Source: Stenotrophomonas panacihumi (GTDB lineage: Bacteria > Pseudomonadota > Gammaproteobacteria > Xanthomonadales > Xanthomonadaceae). Taken from it: a stretch of DNA of 64,000 nt. Below, one piece after another: positions 1-9,264 of the stretch. The position numbers were made by a program, and so were the translations under genes. The notes beneath the pieces were generated by a model that made no database searches, was not told the DNA's origin, and worked only from the letters and a program-made list of their open reading frames with translations. Within the stretch, counting starts at the first letter, position 1, and each line of letters opens with the position of its first letter. The stretch is taken from the NCBI RefSeq assembly GCF_001431645.1, contig NZ_LLXU01000035.1:1-64000 (forward strand). The letters are read 5' to 3'.

Positions 1-290
1 CCGCCGCGCCGGCGCCCGCCCCCGGTCCGGACGGCCTTACCGGCCAACCCGACAAGGGCAAGATCCTCACCTACACGTGCCAGGGCTGCCACGGCATCCC
101 CGGTTACAAGAACGCCTACCCGAGCTTCAGGGTGCCGAAGATCGGCGGGCAGTCGTCGAAATACCTGACCCAGGCCCTGGTCGAGTACCGGGAAGGCAAG
201 CGCAAGCATCCGACGATGCAGGCGCAGGCCCAGAGCTTCACGGACCAGGACATCGCCGACATCTCCGCCTTCCTTTCCACCCTCAAGTAG
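1..290 (+). CDS. c-type cytochrome, C-terminal part (cut by window edge)
   Basis: The frame is open from base 3 and ends with TAG at 288-290, so the N-terminus lies outside the window. A proline/alanine-rich stretch precedes a classical haem c site CQGCH (bases 78-92). The motif FTDQDIADISAFL near the end is typical of small class I cytochromes c of the c4/c5 type, which carry electrons in the periplasm. The next gene begins 8 bases after the stop and encodes a second cytochrome with the same C-terminal motif, so the pair looks like an operon of related electron carriers, possibly from a duplication. The family is clear; the exact redox partner is not. Confidence 0.85.
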   Translation, partial: AAPAPAPGPDGLTGQPDKGKILTYTCQGCHGIPGYKNAYPSFRVPKIGGQSSKYLTQALVEYREGKRKHPTMQAQAQSFTDQDIADISAFLSTLK

Positions 291-298
291 GCGCGCCC

Positions 299-760
299 AT
301 GTCGACAGCCAAGAACGCCCCGCGTTTCGCCATCGTCCTGCTTGCCGCCCTGGCCGCTGCCGCGTGCAGCCAGTCGCAGGTGGAATCCACCGAGAAATCG
401 GCCGGTGATCCCGGCCACGCCAGCGGCGAGCATGGGTCCAGCTCGTCGGCGGGCCTGCCGGCCGGCCGCGTCGAGGCCGGCGACAAGCTCGCCCATGCCA
501 AGGGCAAGGCCACCGGCCAGAGCTGCATCGATTGCCACGGCCCGGACGGCAATACGCCGATCGACGCGACCTACCCGAAGCTGGGCGGCCAGTACGGCGA
601 CTACCTCGCCCATGCGCTGCAGGCGTATCGCTCCGGCGACCGCCAGCACCCGCTGATGTCGCCGCAGGCGGCCAACCTCAGCGACCAGGACATCGCCGAC
701 CTGGCGGCGTACTTCGGTTCGCGCGCCTCGCAGCTGAAGGACCTCAAGAACGCGCATTGA
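299..760 (+). CDS. cytochrome c lipoprotein, 153 aa
   Basis: The start is the ATG at 299, directly behind the preceding cytochrome. The protein opens with a hydrophobic signal and a lipobox-like end (LAAAACSQS), so it is probably anchored to a membrane by lipidation on the cysteine. A Ser/Gly/His-rich linker follows, then a single haem site CIDCH and a terminal DQDIADLAAYF helix like that of the upstream gene. It is a periplasm-facing monohaem electron carrier of the cytochrome c4/c553 kind. Two cytochromes in tandem suggest a branch of the respiratory chain, but no oxidase or reductase gene is in view to say which. Confidence 0.85.
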   Translation: MSTAKNAPRFAIVLLAALAAAACSQSQVESTEKSAGDPGHASGEHGSSSSAGLPAGRVEAGDKLAHAKGKATGQSCIDCHGPDGNTPIDATYPKLGGQYGDYLAHALQAYRSGDRQHPLMSPQAANLSDQDIADLAAYFGSRASQLKDLKNAH

Positions 761-823
761 GTGGGCGCATGAAACGCGGCGCGTGATCCATCGCGCGCCG
801 CGTTTCCCGTTCGCCGCGCGCTT

Positions 824-2641
824 TCAGCGCACGCTGCCGTTGTTTTCCTGCAGTTCCTTCTTGAACGGGATATCCGGCGGCGGTCGCGCCTCGGCCGGCT
901 GGTCCTGCATGTTCGGATTGGTCAAGCCACATCCGCCGCCGAACTGCAGCAGCGACACCACGCACTTGATCTTCGTGTTGGTGCCGGGAATCGGAATCTC
1001 GATCTGCTTCACGCCGCTGCGCACCCAATCGGCCAGCAGCGACTGGTTTGGCACCCAGTACTGGTCGAACGAGGTCGGCGTGTAGTCGTACGGCGGGCGC
1101 TTGAGCCAGGTGCCGGCATCGGCGAGACGTTCGCGGCTCCAGCCGTCGGTGTCGCTGCCGGGCGCGCCGCGCGGGGTTTCGCCCGCACCCTGGCCTTCGC
1201 TTGGTACGCGCAGGCTGCCGTCGCGGTTGTACAGGCCATTGCCCTGCGCGCCGGCCGCATCCTCGCCGGCGCGTTGCTGGTGACCCACGCTCCAGTCGTC
1301 GCCGGCGGCCTGGGTATCCCAGCCCCCGCTGCGTTCGGCCGCGCGCGGGCCGCTGCCACCGGTGGCGGCGGGATTGCCGGCGGGACGATCGCTCGCATTG
1401 CGGCCGTTGCCGGTACGCGCCTGTGCGTTGCCGTTGCCCTGCGTGGGCGTCGGGGCGGCGGCGTTGCCGTTCGCCGCGTTCGACGGGGAAGCAGTGGTGC
1501 TGGAAGACGTGGCATCGCGCCCGTTGTCGGCAGTGGCGGACGAAGGCGCGGGCGCGGCGGCCGGTGTCGGGTTTGGCGCGGCGGGCGCGTCGGCGACGCC
1601 GGGCAGTTCGATTTGCCGCACCTGCACGTCCGGCGCGCGCACCTGCGGCACGGGCACGTCGCGCGGCGGCGTCTGCGGCAGCGTGACCTGCGGCGTATCC
1701 ACCGACACCACCTCGCGCTCGCGCACCTGCGGCGTGGCCGGTCGCACGCTCGGCGCATCCACCTCGCGCACCCGCGGCGCGACCAGCGCCGGGCGGTCGG
1801 CCACCACGACCTGGCGCTCGCGCACCCGCACCGGCGGCGGCGTCACTTCGCGCGGCGACGGTATCGACAGTTCCACCGGCTGCGGCGGCGGCAAGGTGAA
1901 ATCGGTGGTGGTGACCGGGGTTTCGGTGACCTGCAACGGCTGGTCGGCGATGACCGGCTCCGGCAGGCGCGGCGTGGGCAGCGTCATCGGCGGCGCGGTC
2001 AGCGGTTCGCTGGCCGGCTCGCTGTCGTTGGCATCGGTGCTGGCCTGTGGCGGCGCAGGCGGCGGCGGCACGGCAGCCGCCGGCGCGGCGCTGGCACGCG
2101 CGGCGGCCTGCGCCCGCTGCGCGCGTTGCGCCGCGGTGGCCTGGCGGGCCGGGGCGGGCGAAGCGGCGCCGCCGGCGTCCGGTTCACCCGGGCCGCCGCC
2201 GGTTTCGGCCGGCGAACCGCGCCCGATCATCTCCAGCTTGACGCGCCCTTCCTCGCCGCCTTCGTCCGACGGTTGCGCCAGGCGCACCACCGCCACCCAG
2301 AGCAGCAGGATGAAGAACGCCAGGTGGATGAGGAAGCTGGCCAGCATCGCGAGCCAGTGGTACGGGCGCTCGTCGCGCGGACGCGGCTCCCAGTGCTGCC
2401 ACCACAGGCGGCGGAACGCCTGCCACTTCGACAGCGGCGGCAGCACGCCCGAAGAAGCACGCGGCGGCCGCTGCGCCACCAGTTCGGCCACCGCCGCCGA
2501 CGGATACGCCACCGAGGCGATCACGTCGCGCGTGCGCACCCAATGGCCCCACGCGAACGGCAAACCGGAACGCCGATCCAGCAACGGTCCCACCGGCTGG
2601 CGCGCCAGCAGGACGTCGATGAGGTCGGCGGCTTTCGTCAC
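824..2641 (-). CDS. proline/alanine-rich transmembrane repetitive protein, 605 aa
   Basis: The protein starts with GTG, 18 bases behind nfuA on the same strand. About 95 residues of soluble N-terminus are followed by one strong membrane segment (WLAMLASFLIHLAFFILLLW). Then come some 370 residues of low-complexity Pro/Ala/Thr/Val/Arg sequence with degenerate short repeats (VREVD, PQVR, TPP types), a Gly/Asn/Ser-rich stretch, and a compact conserved-looking C-terminus containing FGGGCGL. The layout (cytoplasmic head, one helix, long extended region, small end domain) recalls proteins that span the periplasm, such as TonB, but no TonB domain is recognisable. Xanthomonads carry proteins annotated 'transmembrane repetitive protein' that fit this picture. 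Function is unknown. Confidence 0.7.
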   Translation of the reverse strand: MTKAADLIDVLLARQPVGPLLDRRSGLPFAWGHWVRTRDVIASVAYPSAAVAELVAQRPPRASSGVLPPLSKWQAFRRLWWQHWEPRPRDERPYHWLAMLASFLIHLAFFILLLWVAVVRLAQPSDEGGEEGRVKLEMIGRGSPAETGGGPGEPDAGGAASPAPARQATAAQRAQRAQAAARASAAPAAAVPPPPAPPQASTDANDSEPASEPLTAPPMTLPTPRLPEPVIADQPLQVTETPVTTTDFTLPPPQPVELSIPSPREVTPPPVRVRERQVVVADRPALVAPRVREVDAPSVRPATPQVREREVVSVDTPQVTLPQTPPRDVPVPQVRAPDVQVRQIELPGVADAPAAPNPTPAAAPAPSSATADNGRDATSSSTTASPSNAANGNAAAPTPTQGNGNAQARTGNGRNASDRPAGNPAATGGSGPRAAERSGGWDTQAAGDDWSVGHQQRAGEDAAGAQGNGLYNRDGSLRVPSEGQGAGETPRGAPGSDTDGWSRERLADAGTWLKRPPYDYTPTSFDQYWVPNQSLLADWVRSGVKQIEIPIPGTNTKIKCVVSLLQFGGGCGLTNPNMQDQPAEARPPPDIPFKKELQENNGSVR

Positions 2642-2659
2642 CGGCGCGGCGCGGTCAGG

Positions 2660-3256
2660 TCAGGCCGCGTCGCGCGGGATGTAGGGCGCATCACCCGTGG
2701 CGTGGTCGGTGGCGTCGCGCACCGCGGTCACACCGGGCACGCGGCCCATCAGGGTCTTCTCGATGCCCTGCTTGAGGGTCACGTCGGCCATGCCGCAGCC
2801 GTGGCAGCCGCCGCCGAAGCGCAGCAGCACCACGCCATCGCCGGACACTTCCTGCACCGCCACCCGCCCGCCATGCGAGGCGAGCTGCGGGTTGATCTCG
2901 TTCTCCACCACCCAGCGCACGCGCTCGACCAGCGAGGCGGCATCGCCCGGGGCCTCGCCCTTGATCTTGGGCGCCTTGATGGTGAGTTGCTGGTTGCCGG
3001 TGGCCTGGGTGACGTAGTCGATCTCGGCGCCGTCGAGCCACTGCACGCTGTCGGCGGCGATATAGAGGGTGAAGCCATCGCAGTCCACGGCCCATTCGTC
3101 GCCGGCCAGGTCGGCCGGTTCGGCGAACTCCAGGCGCGCGTCGGCACGCGGCGTGCCGGGCTCCATGGCGCTCAGGCGCACGCCCATGCCAGGCACGCCC
3201 TCGCGTTCGATCAGGCGGCGGAAGTGGCCCTGCGCTTTATCGGATATCTGGATCAT
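2660..3256 (-). CDS. nfuA: Fe-S biogenesis protein NfuA, 198 aa
   Basis: The protein has an A-type-like N-terminal domain (residues 1-95) and a C-terminal Nfu domain with the cluster-binding CxxC motif in GGGCHGCGM (C151 and C154). NfuA carries [4Fe-4S] clusters from the assembly machinery to apoproteins, notably under oxidative stress or iron limitation. Length matches the family (about 190-200 aa). The N-terminal domain lacks the cysteines of true A-type carriers, as is normal for NfuA. The gene is divergent from the pterin dehydratase; the 87-base gap must hold both promoters. Confidence 0.95.
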   Translation of the reverse strand: MIQISDKAQGHFRRLIEREGVPGMGVRLSAMEPGTPRADARLEFAEPADLAGDEWAVDCDGFTLYIAADSVQWLDGAEIDYVTQATGNQQLTIKAPKIKGEAPGDAASLVERVRWVVENEINPQLASHGGRVAVQEVSGDGVVLLRFGGGCHGCGMADVTLKQGIEKTLMGRVPGVTAVRDATDHATGDAPYIPRDAA

Positions 3257-3343
3257 GTGGTTATTCTACCCCTGTAGCGCCAGCGCCTTATGCAATCCCT
3301 GCACGCGTCGCCCGGCATCTTCCGTTACCGCGAGGACTTCCCC

Positions 3344-3694
3344 ATGACAGACCTGATTCCCCTCCAGCGGGCCCATTGCCTGCCGCGCAAGGGCACCGAG
3401 CACAAGCTGGGCGAAGCGCGGCTGGCGGAACTGCTGCCCCAGGTCCCCGGCTGGGAACTGGCCGAAGGCGGCAGCGCCCTGACCCGTACCTTCCCCTTCG
3501 ACAACTACTACGAAACCATGGCCTTCGTGAACGCGTTGGCATGGATCGCCCACGGCGAAGACCACCACCCCGATCTCGGCGTGCACTACAACCGCGCCGT
3601 GGTCCGTTTTTCCACCCATGATGTCGGCGGCCTGAGCGAGAACGACTTCATCTGCGCGGCCAAGGCCTCCGCCCTCGTCGACCCAGGAGTGTGA
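3344..3694 (+). CDS. phhB: 4a-hydroxytetrahydrobiopterin dehydratase, 116 aa
   Basis: This is a pterin-4a-carbinolamine dehydratase, which dehydrates the 4a-hydroxy pterin made by aromatic amino acid hydroxylases and so recycles the cofactor. The motif [17 protein letters not shown] carries the family's active-site histidines. The start at 3344 (MTDLIPLQ) gives the usual family length of about 115 aa; the frame is open further upstream, but that would add 18 residues without family resemblance. The stop is 2 bases before the next gene. No phenylalanine hydroxylase is in the window, so its partner is unseen. Confidence 0.9.
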   Translation: MTDLIPLQRAHCLPRKGTEHKLGEARLAELLPQVPGWELAEGGSALTRTFPFDNYYETMAFVNALAWIAHGEDHHPDLGVHYNRAVVRFSTHDVGGLSENDFICAAKASALVDPGV

Positions 3695-3696
3695 CG

Positions 3697-4116
3697 ATGC
3701 ACCAGACCCACCGGTTCGCCTTGCCCGCGCTCGCCGCGCTGGCCCTTGCCGCCTGCGGCAAATCCGAGGCGCCCGCCGCGCCGGCCGTCGCGCCGACCGA
3801 GCTGGCCGCCATCGAGACCCCGCCGCCGGCCTACCCGATCGAGCTGGCCTGCGCCGGCGCCGGTGGCCAGACGGTGCTGAAGGTGACCGTCGGCCCCGAA
3901 GGCACGCCGACCGAGGTCGCGCTGGTCAAGAGCAGCGGCCAGACCCAGCTGGACCAGTTGGCGCAGGAGAAGGTGCGCGAATGGAAGTTCCGCGCCGCCA
4001 CGCGCAACGGCCAGCCGGTGGCGCAGACCATCCAGGTGCCGGTGGACTTCAAGCCGCCGGTGCCCAAGCCGGACGAGTGCTTCGCCATCGAGGAGCGCGC
4101 CAAGCGCGGCGGTTGA
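3697..4116 (+). CDS. TonB C-terminal-domain lipoprotein, 139 aa
   Basis: The N-terminus is a lipoprotein signal ending in ALAACGKS, followed by a short Ala/Pro linker and a TonB-like C-terminal domain (PPAYPIELACAGAGGQTVLK to the end). Unlike a true TonB it has no membrane-spanning energy-coupling helix, so it is better read as a small lipid-anchored protein with a TonB fold than as an energy transducer. ATG 3697 is chosen because AGGAG stands 7 bases before it; a GTG at 3691 overlapping the upstream stop is the alternative. It is probably co-transcribed with the pterin dehydratase. Confidence 0.7.
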   Translation: MHQTHRFALPALAALALAACGKSEAPAAPAVAPTELAAIETPPPAYPIELACAGAGGQTVLKVTVGPEGTPTEVALVKSSGQTQLDQLAQEKVREWKFRAATRNGQPVAQTIQVPVDFKPPVPKPDECFAIEERAKRGG

Positions 4117-4142
4117 GCCGGTCGTCCGGTCGTTTCGCCCCC

Positions 4143-4175
4143 CGAAGCCCGGCCACCCTGCCGGGCTTCGTATTT
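4143..4175. terminator. bidirectional rho-independent terminator
   Basis: An 11-bp GC-rich stem (4143-4153 with 4160-4170) has a 6-base loop and is followed by TATTT on the + strand. It lies between two convergent genes and can serve both. Confidence 0.75.
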
Positions 4176-4789
4176 CAGGCCGCGGCCAGGCGCGTGCGCT
4201 TCAAGGTTTCGTAGTCGCGATCGACGATCAGCTCGCCGTCTTCCGGCAGATCTCGCATCTCGCGCTTGCCGAACGGCGGGGCGACCAGTTCCGGTTCCAG
4301 CACCTGGCCGCGACAGACGATATCCACGACATAACCGGCCTGGCGATGCCGCAGCACCTCGAATTCCCTGCAGGGGAAACTGCGCTGCTGCTCAGGCTCG
4401 CCGTCGTCGGCCTCCAGCGGCTCGAAGTCGTACAGATACTGGCCGCCGAGGTACAGCACGCGGCCATCATCCAGCTCAATGAAATAGTGCGACCCCTCGT
4501 CTTCAAATTCGGCGACCGCGAAGGCGCGCTTGGCCTGGAAAGCTTCCCGCTGAAGCAGACCTTGTGCATGGAGGTCGGCGATGAACACTGCATGCGACTG
4601 CCGGCGCAACTGCGGGCGCAAGCCGCTGCGGTTGAACAGGAACAACGACAACCCGCTGGCGGCCAGCATCGCGAGCGCGGGCACCCCCTTCGCCCACCAC
4701 GGCCATGGCGAGGCCAGCTGGCTGTCGATCAGTACGGCTGCGGTGCCACCGCAGGCGAACACGAATAACGCCGCCAGCACTACACGCAT
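4175..4789 (-). CDS. membrane-anchored protein of unknown function, 204 aa
   Basis: Two hydrophobic segments at the N-terminus (residues about 3-20 and 33-52) are followed by a soluble domain rich in aromatic and acidic residues (FAVAEFEDEGSHYFIELDDG and LGGQYLYDF are typical of its beta-rich character). An AGGAGG Shine-Dalgarno sequence precedes the ATG. The topology suggests a hairpin anchor with a cytoplasmic or periplasmic C-terminal domain. I do not recognise the family. It is convergent with the TonB-domain lipoprotein, sharing its terminator, and reads in the same direction as the PQQ dehydrogenase 138 bases upstream. Confidence 0.65.
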   Translation of the reverse strand: MRVVLAALFVFACGGTAAVLIDSQLASPWPWWAKGVPALAMLAASGLSLFLFNRSGLRPQLRRQSHAVFIADLHAQGLLQREAFQAKRAFAVAEFEDEGSHYFIELDDGRVLYLGGQYLYDFEPLEADDGEPEQQRSFPCREFEVLRHRQAGYVVDIVCRGQVLEPELVAPPFGKREMRDLPEDGELIVDRDYETLKRTRLAAA

Positions 4790-4927
4790 CGCCTCCTCCT
4801 CCTTGAGTCCCTGTGCGCACCGCTGCCGGCGCGGCGTACCTGCGCGCCCGTATCGGCAGGCGTCGCGCGCCGACTCTATAGTGATTCCGGCAACCGTGCC
4901 TACGGGAGGAAAGAACGTGCGCTCACC

Positions 4928-7030
4928 TCAGCGCGCCACCCGCCGGCGTGCGCGCCGGCGCCACAACGCGCGCACGCCCCAGGCGATCAAGCCGAGCACG
5001 CTGAGCGCGGCCAGCGCCAGCACGGTCATGCGCACCGCCGTGCCGTGCTGGAAGACGACCTCCTTGCCCTGCCCGTCCAGCGTGTAGGCGATGACGTAAT
5101 CGCCCATCGGGCCGAGCCCCTCGCGCCCGCCGGCGGCGATCACCACGTACTGGCGGCCGTCCACCGCGTACACCGACGGCGTGGCCTGGCCGCCGGCCGG
5201 CAGCTTGGCGTCCCACAGCGTCTTGCCGGTGGCCGTGTCCAGCGCGCGCAGCCGCGCATCGCCCGAGCCGCCGAAGAAGGTGACGCCGCCCGCGGTGGCG
5301 GTCGCCCCGCCGAGGACCGGCAGGCCGGCTTCCAGCGGCAGCCACGGCAGGGTTTCTTCCAGCGTGCCGATCGGGCGTTCCCAGGCCACCCGCCGCGTGC
5401 GCAGGTCCACGGCGACCATCCGCCCCCATGGCGGCGCGATGCACGGCGTGCCCTTGGCCGACTTCAGCACCCCGCGGCGCATGCCGTACGCAGTGCCGTC
5501 CATGCTGTTGAATTCCTGGTCGGGGTACTGGTCGCGGTCGTCCCAGTCGAACTGTTCGCGCGGAATCAGCGCCACCTGCATCGGCAGGTCGCTCACCGGC
5601 AGGATCGCCAGCTGGCGCTGCGGGTCGATCGCGATGCCGCCCCAGTTCACGCCGCCCGCCCAGCCCGGCAGCGCGATCGTGCCGCGCACGCTGGGCGGGG
5701 TGAAGATTCCTTCCGAACGCAGCCTGGCGATCTGCGCCGCGCAGTCCCGGCGCTCGCCCGGCGTCGGGCCCCACGCCTCGGCCGGCGTCACCGGGGTCAT
5801 GCGCGACAGGCGCAGCGCGGGTTCGGGCATCGGCTGCGTGGGCGAGGCGTGTTCGCCAGGCACGTCGGAGGCCGGTACCGGTACCTCGCTGATCGGAAAC
5901 ACCGGCGCGCCGGTGCGGCGGTCGAAGGCGAACAGGAAGCCGGTCTTGGTCGCCTGCAGGACGGCCTCGCGCGGGCCCTGCCCGGTCTGCACCGTGGCCA
6001 GCGCCGGCTGCGAGGCCAGGTCGTAATCCCACAGGTCGTGGTGCACCAGCTGCTGCGCCCAGACGCGGCGGCCGGTGTGCAGGTCGAGCGCGACCAGCGA
6101 GTTGGCATCGCGGTTGTCGCCGAGGCGTTCGCCGCCGAAGTAGTCCGGGCTGGCCGAGCCGGTCGGCACGTAGACCAGGCCCAGTGCCGGATCCACCGAC
6201 AGCGGCGCCCAGGCATTCGCCGCGCCGACCGTGGCGGCCTGCGCCGGCACCCAGCCCTGCGCGGCGGCCTGCGCCGGGTCACGCGGCACCGGATCCCAGC
6301 GCCACAGTTCGCGCCCGTCGCGCACGTCGTAGCCGCGCACCACGCCCTGTTCCAGCGCGCTGGCGCGGTTGTCGCCGATGGAGCTGCCCACCACCAGCAC
6401 CCCGTCGGCGATCACCGGCGGCGAGGTCACCGCATAGTTCTGCCAGCGCGCATCGGGTTTCGACTGGATGTCGACGCCCTGCCGCAGGTCGACCTGCCCG
6501 CCGCCGCCGAACTGCGCGCAGGGCCGGCCATCGGCCGCATCCAGCGCGATGAGCCGGGCATCCAGCGTGCCGTAGAGGATGCGCTCGCGGCAGGACGCCC
6601 CCGCCGGCGCCTGTTCGTCGCGCCAGAAACTCACCCCGCGCGAGGCCGGGTCGCTGTAGGCATGGCTGCGCGAGACCTTCGCATCGTGCGACCACAGCTC
6701 GCGCCCGCTCGCCGCATCCAGCGCGAAGGCGATCCCAGTGCCGGTGTTGAGGTACATGCGGCCGTCGATGACCAGCGGGTTGGCCTCGAAGCGGCGCCGC
6801 TCCGGATCCGGCAGCCCGGCGCCCAGCTCACCGGTGCGGAACGACCAGGCGATGCGCAGGCGGTGGACGTTGTCCGAGGTGATCTGCGCGAGCGGCGAGT
6901 ACTGGCCGCCGCCAGGCGCGCCGGCGTAGTGCGCCCAGTCGCCGGCCGCGCGGGCGTCCTTCGCGCCGCTGCTGCCGGCGAACGCGCATGCGACGACGGC
7001 ACCGAGCGCGCCGATCCTGAGCCTGTCCAT
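4928..7030 (-). CDS. PQQ-dependent dehydrogenase of the glucose/quinate type, 700 aa
   Basis: The protein has an export signal (residues 1-25) and then a long beta-propeller with repeated tryptophan-docking blades (for example DWAHYAGAPGGGQYSPL, GRELWSHDA, GRELWRWDP, GRRVWAQQLVHHDLWDYDLA). The HHDLWDYD stretch is characteristic of membrane-bound quinoprotein dehydrogenases that oxidise sugars or cyclitols in the periplasm and pass electrons to ubiquinone. Unusually, the membrane helix is at the C-terminus (VRMTVLALAALSVLGLIAWG) rather than the five N-terminal helices of E. coli Gcd, so the anchoring is inverted. AAGGAGG precedes the start. The substrate cannot be read from sequence. Confidence 0.8.
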   Translation of the reverse strand: MDRLRIGALGAVVACAFAGSSGAKDARAAGDWAHYAGAPGGGQYSPLAQITSDNVHRLRIAWSFRTGELGAGLPDPERRRFEANPLVIDGRMYLNTGTGIAFALDAASGRELWSHDAKVSRSHAYSDPASRGVSFWRDEQAPAGASCRERILYGTLDARLIALDAADGRPCAQFGGGGQVDLRQGVDIQSKPDARWQNYAVTSPPVIADGVLVVGSSIGDNRASALEQGVVRGYDVRDGRELWRWDPVPRDPAQAAAQGWVPAQAATVGAANAWAPLSVDPALGLVYVPTGSASPDYFGGERLGDNRDANSLVALDLHTGRRVWAQQLVHHDLWDYDLASQPALATVQTGQGPREAVLQATKTGFLFAFDRRTGAPVFPISEVPVPASDVPGEHASPTQPMPEPALRLSRMTPVTPAEAWGPTPGERRDCAAQIARLRSEGIFTPPSVRGTIALPGWAGGVNWGGIAIDPQRQLAILPVSDLPMQVALIPREQFDWDDRDQYPDQEFNSMDGTAYGMRRGVLKSAKGTPCIAPPWGRMVAVDLRTRRVAWERPIGTLEETLPWLPLEAGLPVLGGATATAGGVTFFGGSGDARLRALDTATGKTLWDAKLPAGGQATPSVYAVDGRQYVVIAAGGREGLGPMGDYVIAYTLDGQGKEVVFQHGTAVRMTVLALAALSVLGLIAWGVRALWRRRARRRVAR

Positions 7031-7200
7031 CCATTCCTCCTTGTCATGCCTGCCGCGCAGTGTGGCCAGGCGCAGGCAGCCTGCGGGCCGCGATGTGACG
7101 AAACGCGGGCTGGCAGGGACGAAACGCGGCCGCCCGGGGCCGGCGCACGCGATGCAGTTGGCCTTGCCCTTCCTTCACCCGTGCCGGGCATACTCGCCCC

Positions 7201-8010
7201 GTGTCGACCCTCTTCCCCGCTTCCGTACTGATCGCCCTGGCGGTCACGCTCGCCGCCGGCCTGGCCACCGGGCTTGGCAGCCTGATGGTGATCTTCTCGC
7301 GGCGCCCGGACCCGCGCCTGCTCGCCTTCGGCCTGGCCTTCGCCGGCGGGGCGATGGTCTATGTCTCGCTGACCGAGATCCTCGGCAAATCGGTGGACGC
7401 GTTCTCCCAGGCCTACGGCACGCAATGGGGCTTCGCCGCCGGCACCGCCGCCTTCCTCGGCGGCATGCTGCTCATCGTGCTGATCGACCACTTCGTGCCC
7501 AACCCGCACGACGGCCTGAGCGTGGACGACCCGGCCTTCCGCGAGCACAACCGCGCCTACATCAAGCGCGTGGGCCTGCTCACCGCCGTGGCGATCACCG
7601 CGCACAACTTCCCCGAAGGCCTGGCGACGTTCTTCGCCACGCTGGACAACCCCTCCGTGGGCATGCCGCTGGCGCTGGCCATCGCCATCCACAACATCCC
7701 CGAGGGCATCGCCATCGCGGTGCCGGTGTACTTCGCCACGCATCGCAAGGACTACGCCTTCGCCGCCAGCCTGGCCTCGGGCCTGGCCGAGCCGGTCGGC
7801 GCGCTGATCGGCTACCTGCTGCTCTCGCGGTTCCTCAGCCCACCGGTGTTCGGGGCGGTGTTCGGAATGATCGCCGGCATCATGGTGTTCCTGGCGCTGG
7901 ACGAACTGCTGCCGGCGGCCAAGCGCTACGCCAAGGGGCACGAGACCGTGTACGGCCTCGTCGGCGGCATGGCGACGCTGGCCATCAGCCTGGTGCTGTT
8001 CAAGTGGTGA
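7201..8010 (+). CDS. zupT: ZIP-family metal transporter, ZupT-like, 269 aa
   Basis: This is an eight-helix ZIP transporter for zinc and other divalent metals in the inner membrane. The two signature metal-site motifs are present, HNFPEGLATF in helix IV and HNIPEGIAIA in helix V. The length matches bacterial ZupT (about 257-270 aa). Translation appears to start at GTG 7201. The 170-base upstream gap contains two copies of GACGAAACGCGG about 20 bases apart, which may be nothing or a small operator. The gene converges on rluC, 9 bases away. Confidence 0.9.
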   Translation: MSTLFPASVLIALAVTLAAGLATGLGSLMVIFSRRPDPRLLAFGLAFAGGAMVYVSLTEILGKSVDAFSQAYGTQWGFAAGTAAFLGGMLLIVLIDHFVPNPHDGLSVDDPAFREHNRAYIKRVGLLTAVAITAHNFPEGLATFFATLDNPSVGMPLALAIAIHNIPEGIAIAVPVYFATHRKDYAFAASLASGLAEPVGALIGYLLLSRFLSPPVFGAVFGMIAGIMVFLALDELLPAAKRYAKGHETVYGLVGGMATLAISLVLFKW

Positions 8011-8019
8011 GCGCGCCGC

Positions 8020-9264
8020 TCAGCCGAGGCGTTCGAGCACTTCGGCCAGTTCCGGCGCCAGCGGCGCGTTGAGCACGTAGGGCGTCTGCCCGCCGTCGAG
8101 CGCGAATTCCAGCGAGGCCGCGTGCAGGAACAGCCGGCGCAGGCCCACCTGGTCGCGCAGCCGCTTGTTGACCGCTTCCTCGCCGTACTTGTCGTCGCCG
8201 GCCACCGGGTGCCCCAGGTGCTGCGCATGCACGCGGATCTGGTGGGTGCGGCCGGTCTCGATGCGCACCTCGCAGTACGAATGCCCGCCGCGCCGTTCCA
8301 GCACGCGGAAGTGGCTCAGCGACGGCTTGCCTTCCGGGCGCACCTGCACGTGGCGTTCGCCGCCCTGGCGCAGGCCGACATGCAGCGGGGCGTCCACCGT
8401 CATCACGCCATCCGGCAGGCGGCCCACCAGCAAGGTGAGGTAGCGCTTGGCGATGCCGCGGCCCTCCTCGCTGTCGCCTTCGCGCATCAGGGCCTGCAGT
8501 TCGGTCAGCGCCGAGCGCTTCTTGGCGATGATCAGCAGGCCGGAGGTATCGCGGTCCAGGCGGTGGACCAGTTCCAGCGTCTGGCCCGGGCGCAGCGCGC
8601 GCAGGGTCTCGATGGCACCGAAGCTGATGCCGCTGCCGCCGTGGCTGGCCACCCCGGACGGCTTGTTCAGGGCGAGCAGCCGGGCGTCCTCGAACACGAT
8701 GGCCGCCTCCAGGCGCGCCATGTAGGCGGCCGGCGGCATCGCCTTCTCGCCCTCCTCGGCCACGCGCAGCGGCGGCACGCGCACTTCGTCGCCCGCCTCC
8801 AGCTTGCGCTCGGCCTTGGCGCGGCCGCCGTTCACGCGCACCTGCCCGCTGCGCACCAGCTTGTAGACCAGGCTGCGCGGCGCGCCCTTGAGTTGGCCGA
8901 GCAGGAAGTTGTCCAGGCGCTGGCCGGCGCGATCTTCCGACACCGCGAGCGTGCGGGCCTGGGCCCGTTCGGCAGGCGCGGCCGGCGACTCGACCGCGGG
9001 GGCCGCCGGCGGGGCGACCTTCGCGGGACGGCGCTCACCGCCCGGCGCGGGACGTGCCATTGCGCCGGGGCGACGGTCTTCGGCCGGGCCGCGCGCCGGC
9101 CGCGGGGCGGCCGGCGCCGGGCGCTGGCTACCGCGTGCTTCGCGTTCGGCCACCGGCTTGGCGGCGGCCTTGGCTGCCTGCACCGCGCGCAGGGTGCGCG
9201 CCGGCTTCTTCGCGGCAGGACGGGCGGGCTTGCGGCCGGGCCGCGGGGGTTGGGGGTCGGTCAT
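8020..9264 (-). CDS. rluC: 23S rRNA pseudouridine synthase RluC, with long N-terminal extension, 414 aa
   Basis: RluC converts uridines 955, 2504 and 2580 (E. coli numbering) of 23S rRNA to pseudouridine. The catalytic motif HRLDRDTSGLLIIAK is present after an S4-like RNA-binding domain (RLDNFLLGQLKGAPRSLVYK). An extra ~100-residue N-terminal tail of Ala/Pro/Lys/Arg precedes the core; E. coli RluC is about 320 aa. The gene is divergent from rne, the arrangement known from E. coli, which supports the RluC assignment over RluD. Confidence 0.9.
   Translation of the reverse strand: MTDPQPPRPGRKPARPAAKKPARTLRAVQAAKAAAKPVAEREARGSQRPAPAAPRPARGPAEDRRPGAMARPAPGGERRPAKVAPPAAPAVESPAAPAERAQARTLAVSEDRAGQRLDNFLLGQLKGAPRSLVYKLVRSGQVRVNGGRAKAERKLEAGDEVRVPPLRVAEEGEKAMPPAAYMARLEAAIVFEDARLLALNKPSGVASHGGSGISFGAIETLRALRPGQTLELVHRLDRDTSGLLIIAKKRSALTELQALMREGDSEEGRGIAKRYLTLLVGRLPDGVMTVDAPLHVGLRQGGERHVQVRPEGKPSLSHFRVLERRGGHSYCEVRIETGRTHQIRVHAQHLGHPVAGDDKYGEEAVNKRLRDQVGLRRLFLHAASLEFALDGGQTPYVLNAPLAPELAEVLERLG

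Noticed and set aside
1274-3277. 667-codon open frame on the + strand
   Set aside because: It is antisense to the repetitive protein and nfuA, has Arg/His/Gly-rich nonsense composition, and arises from high GC at third positions.
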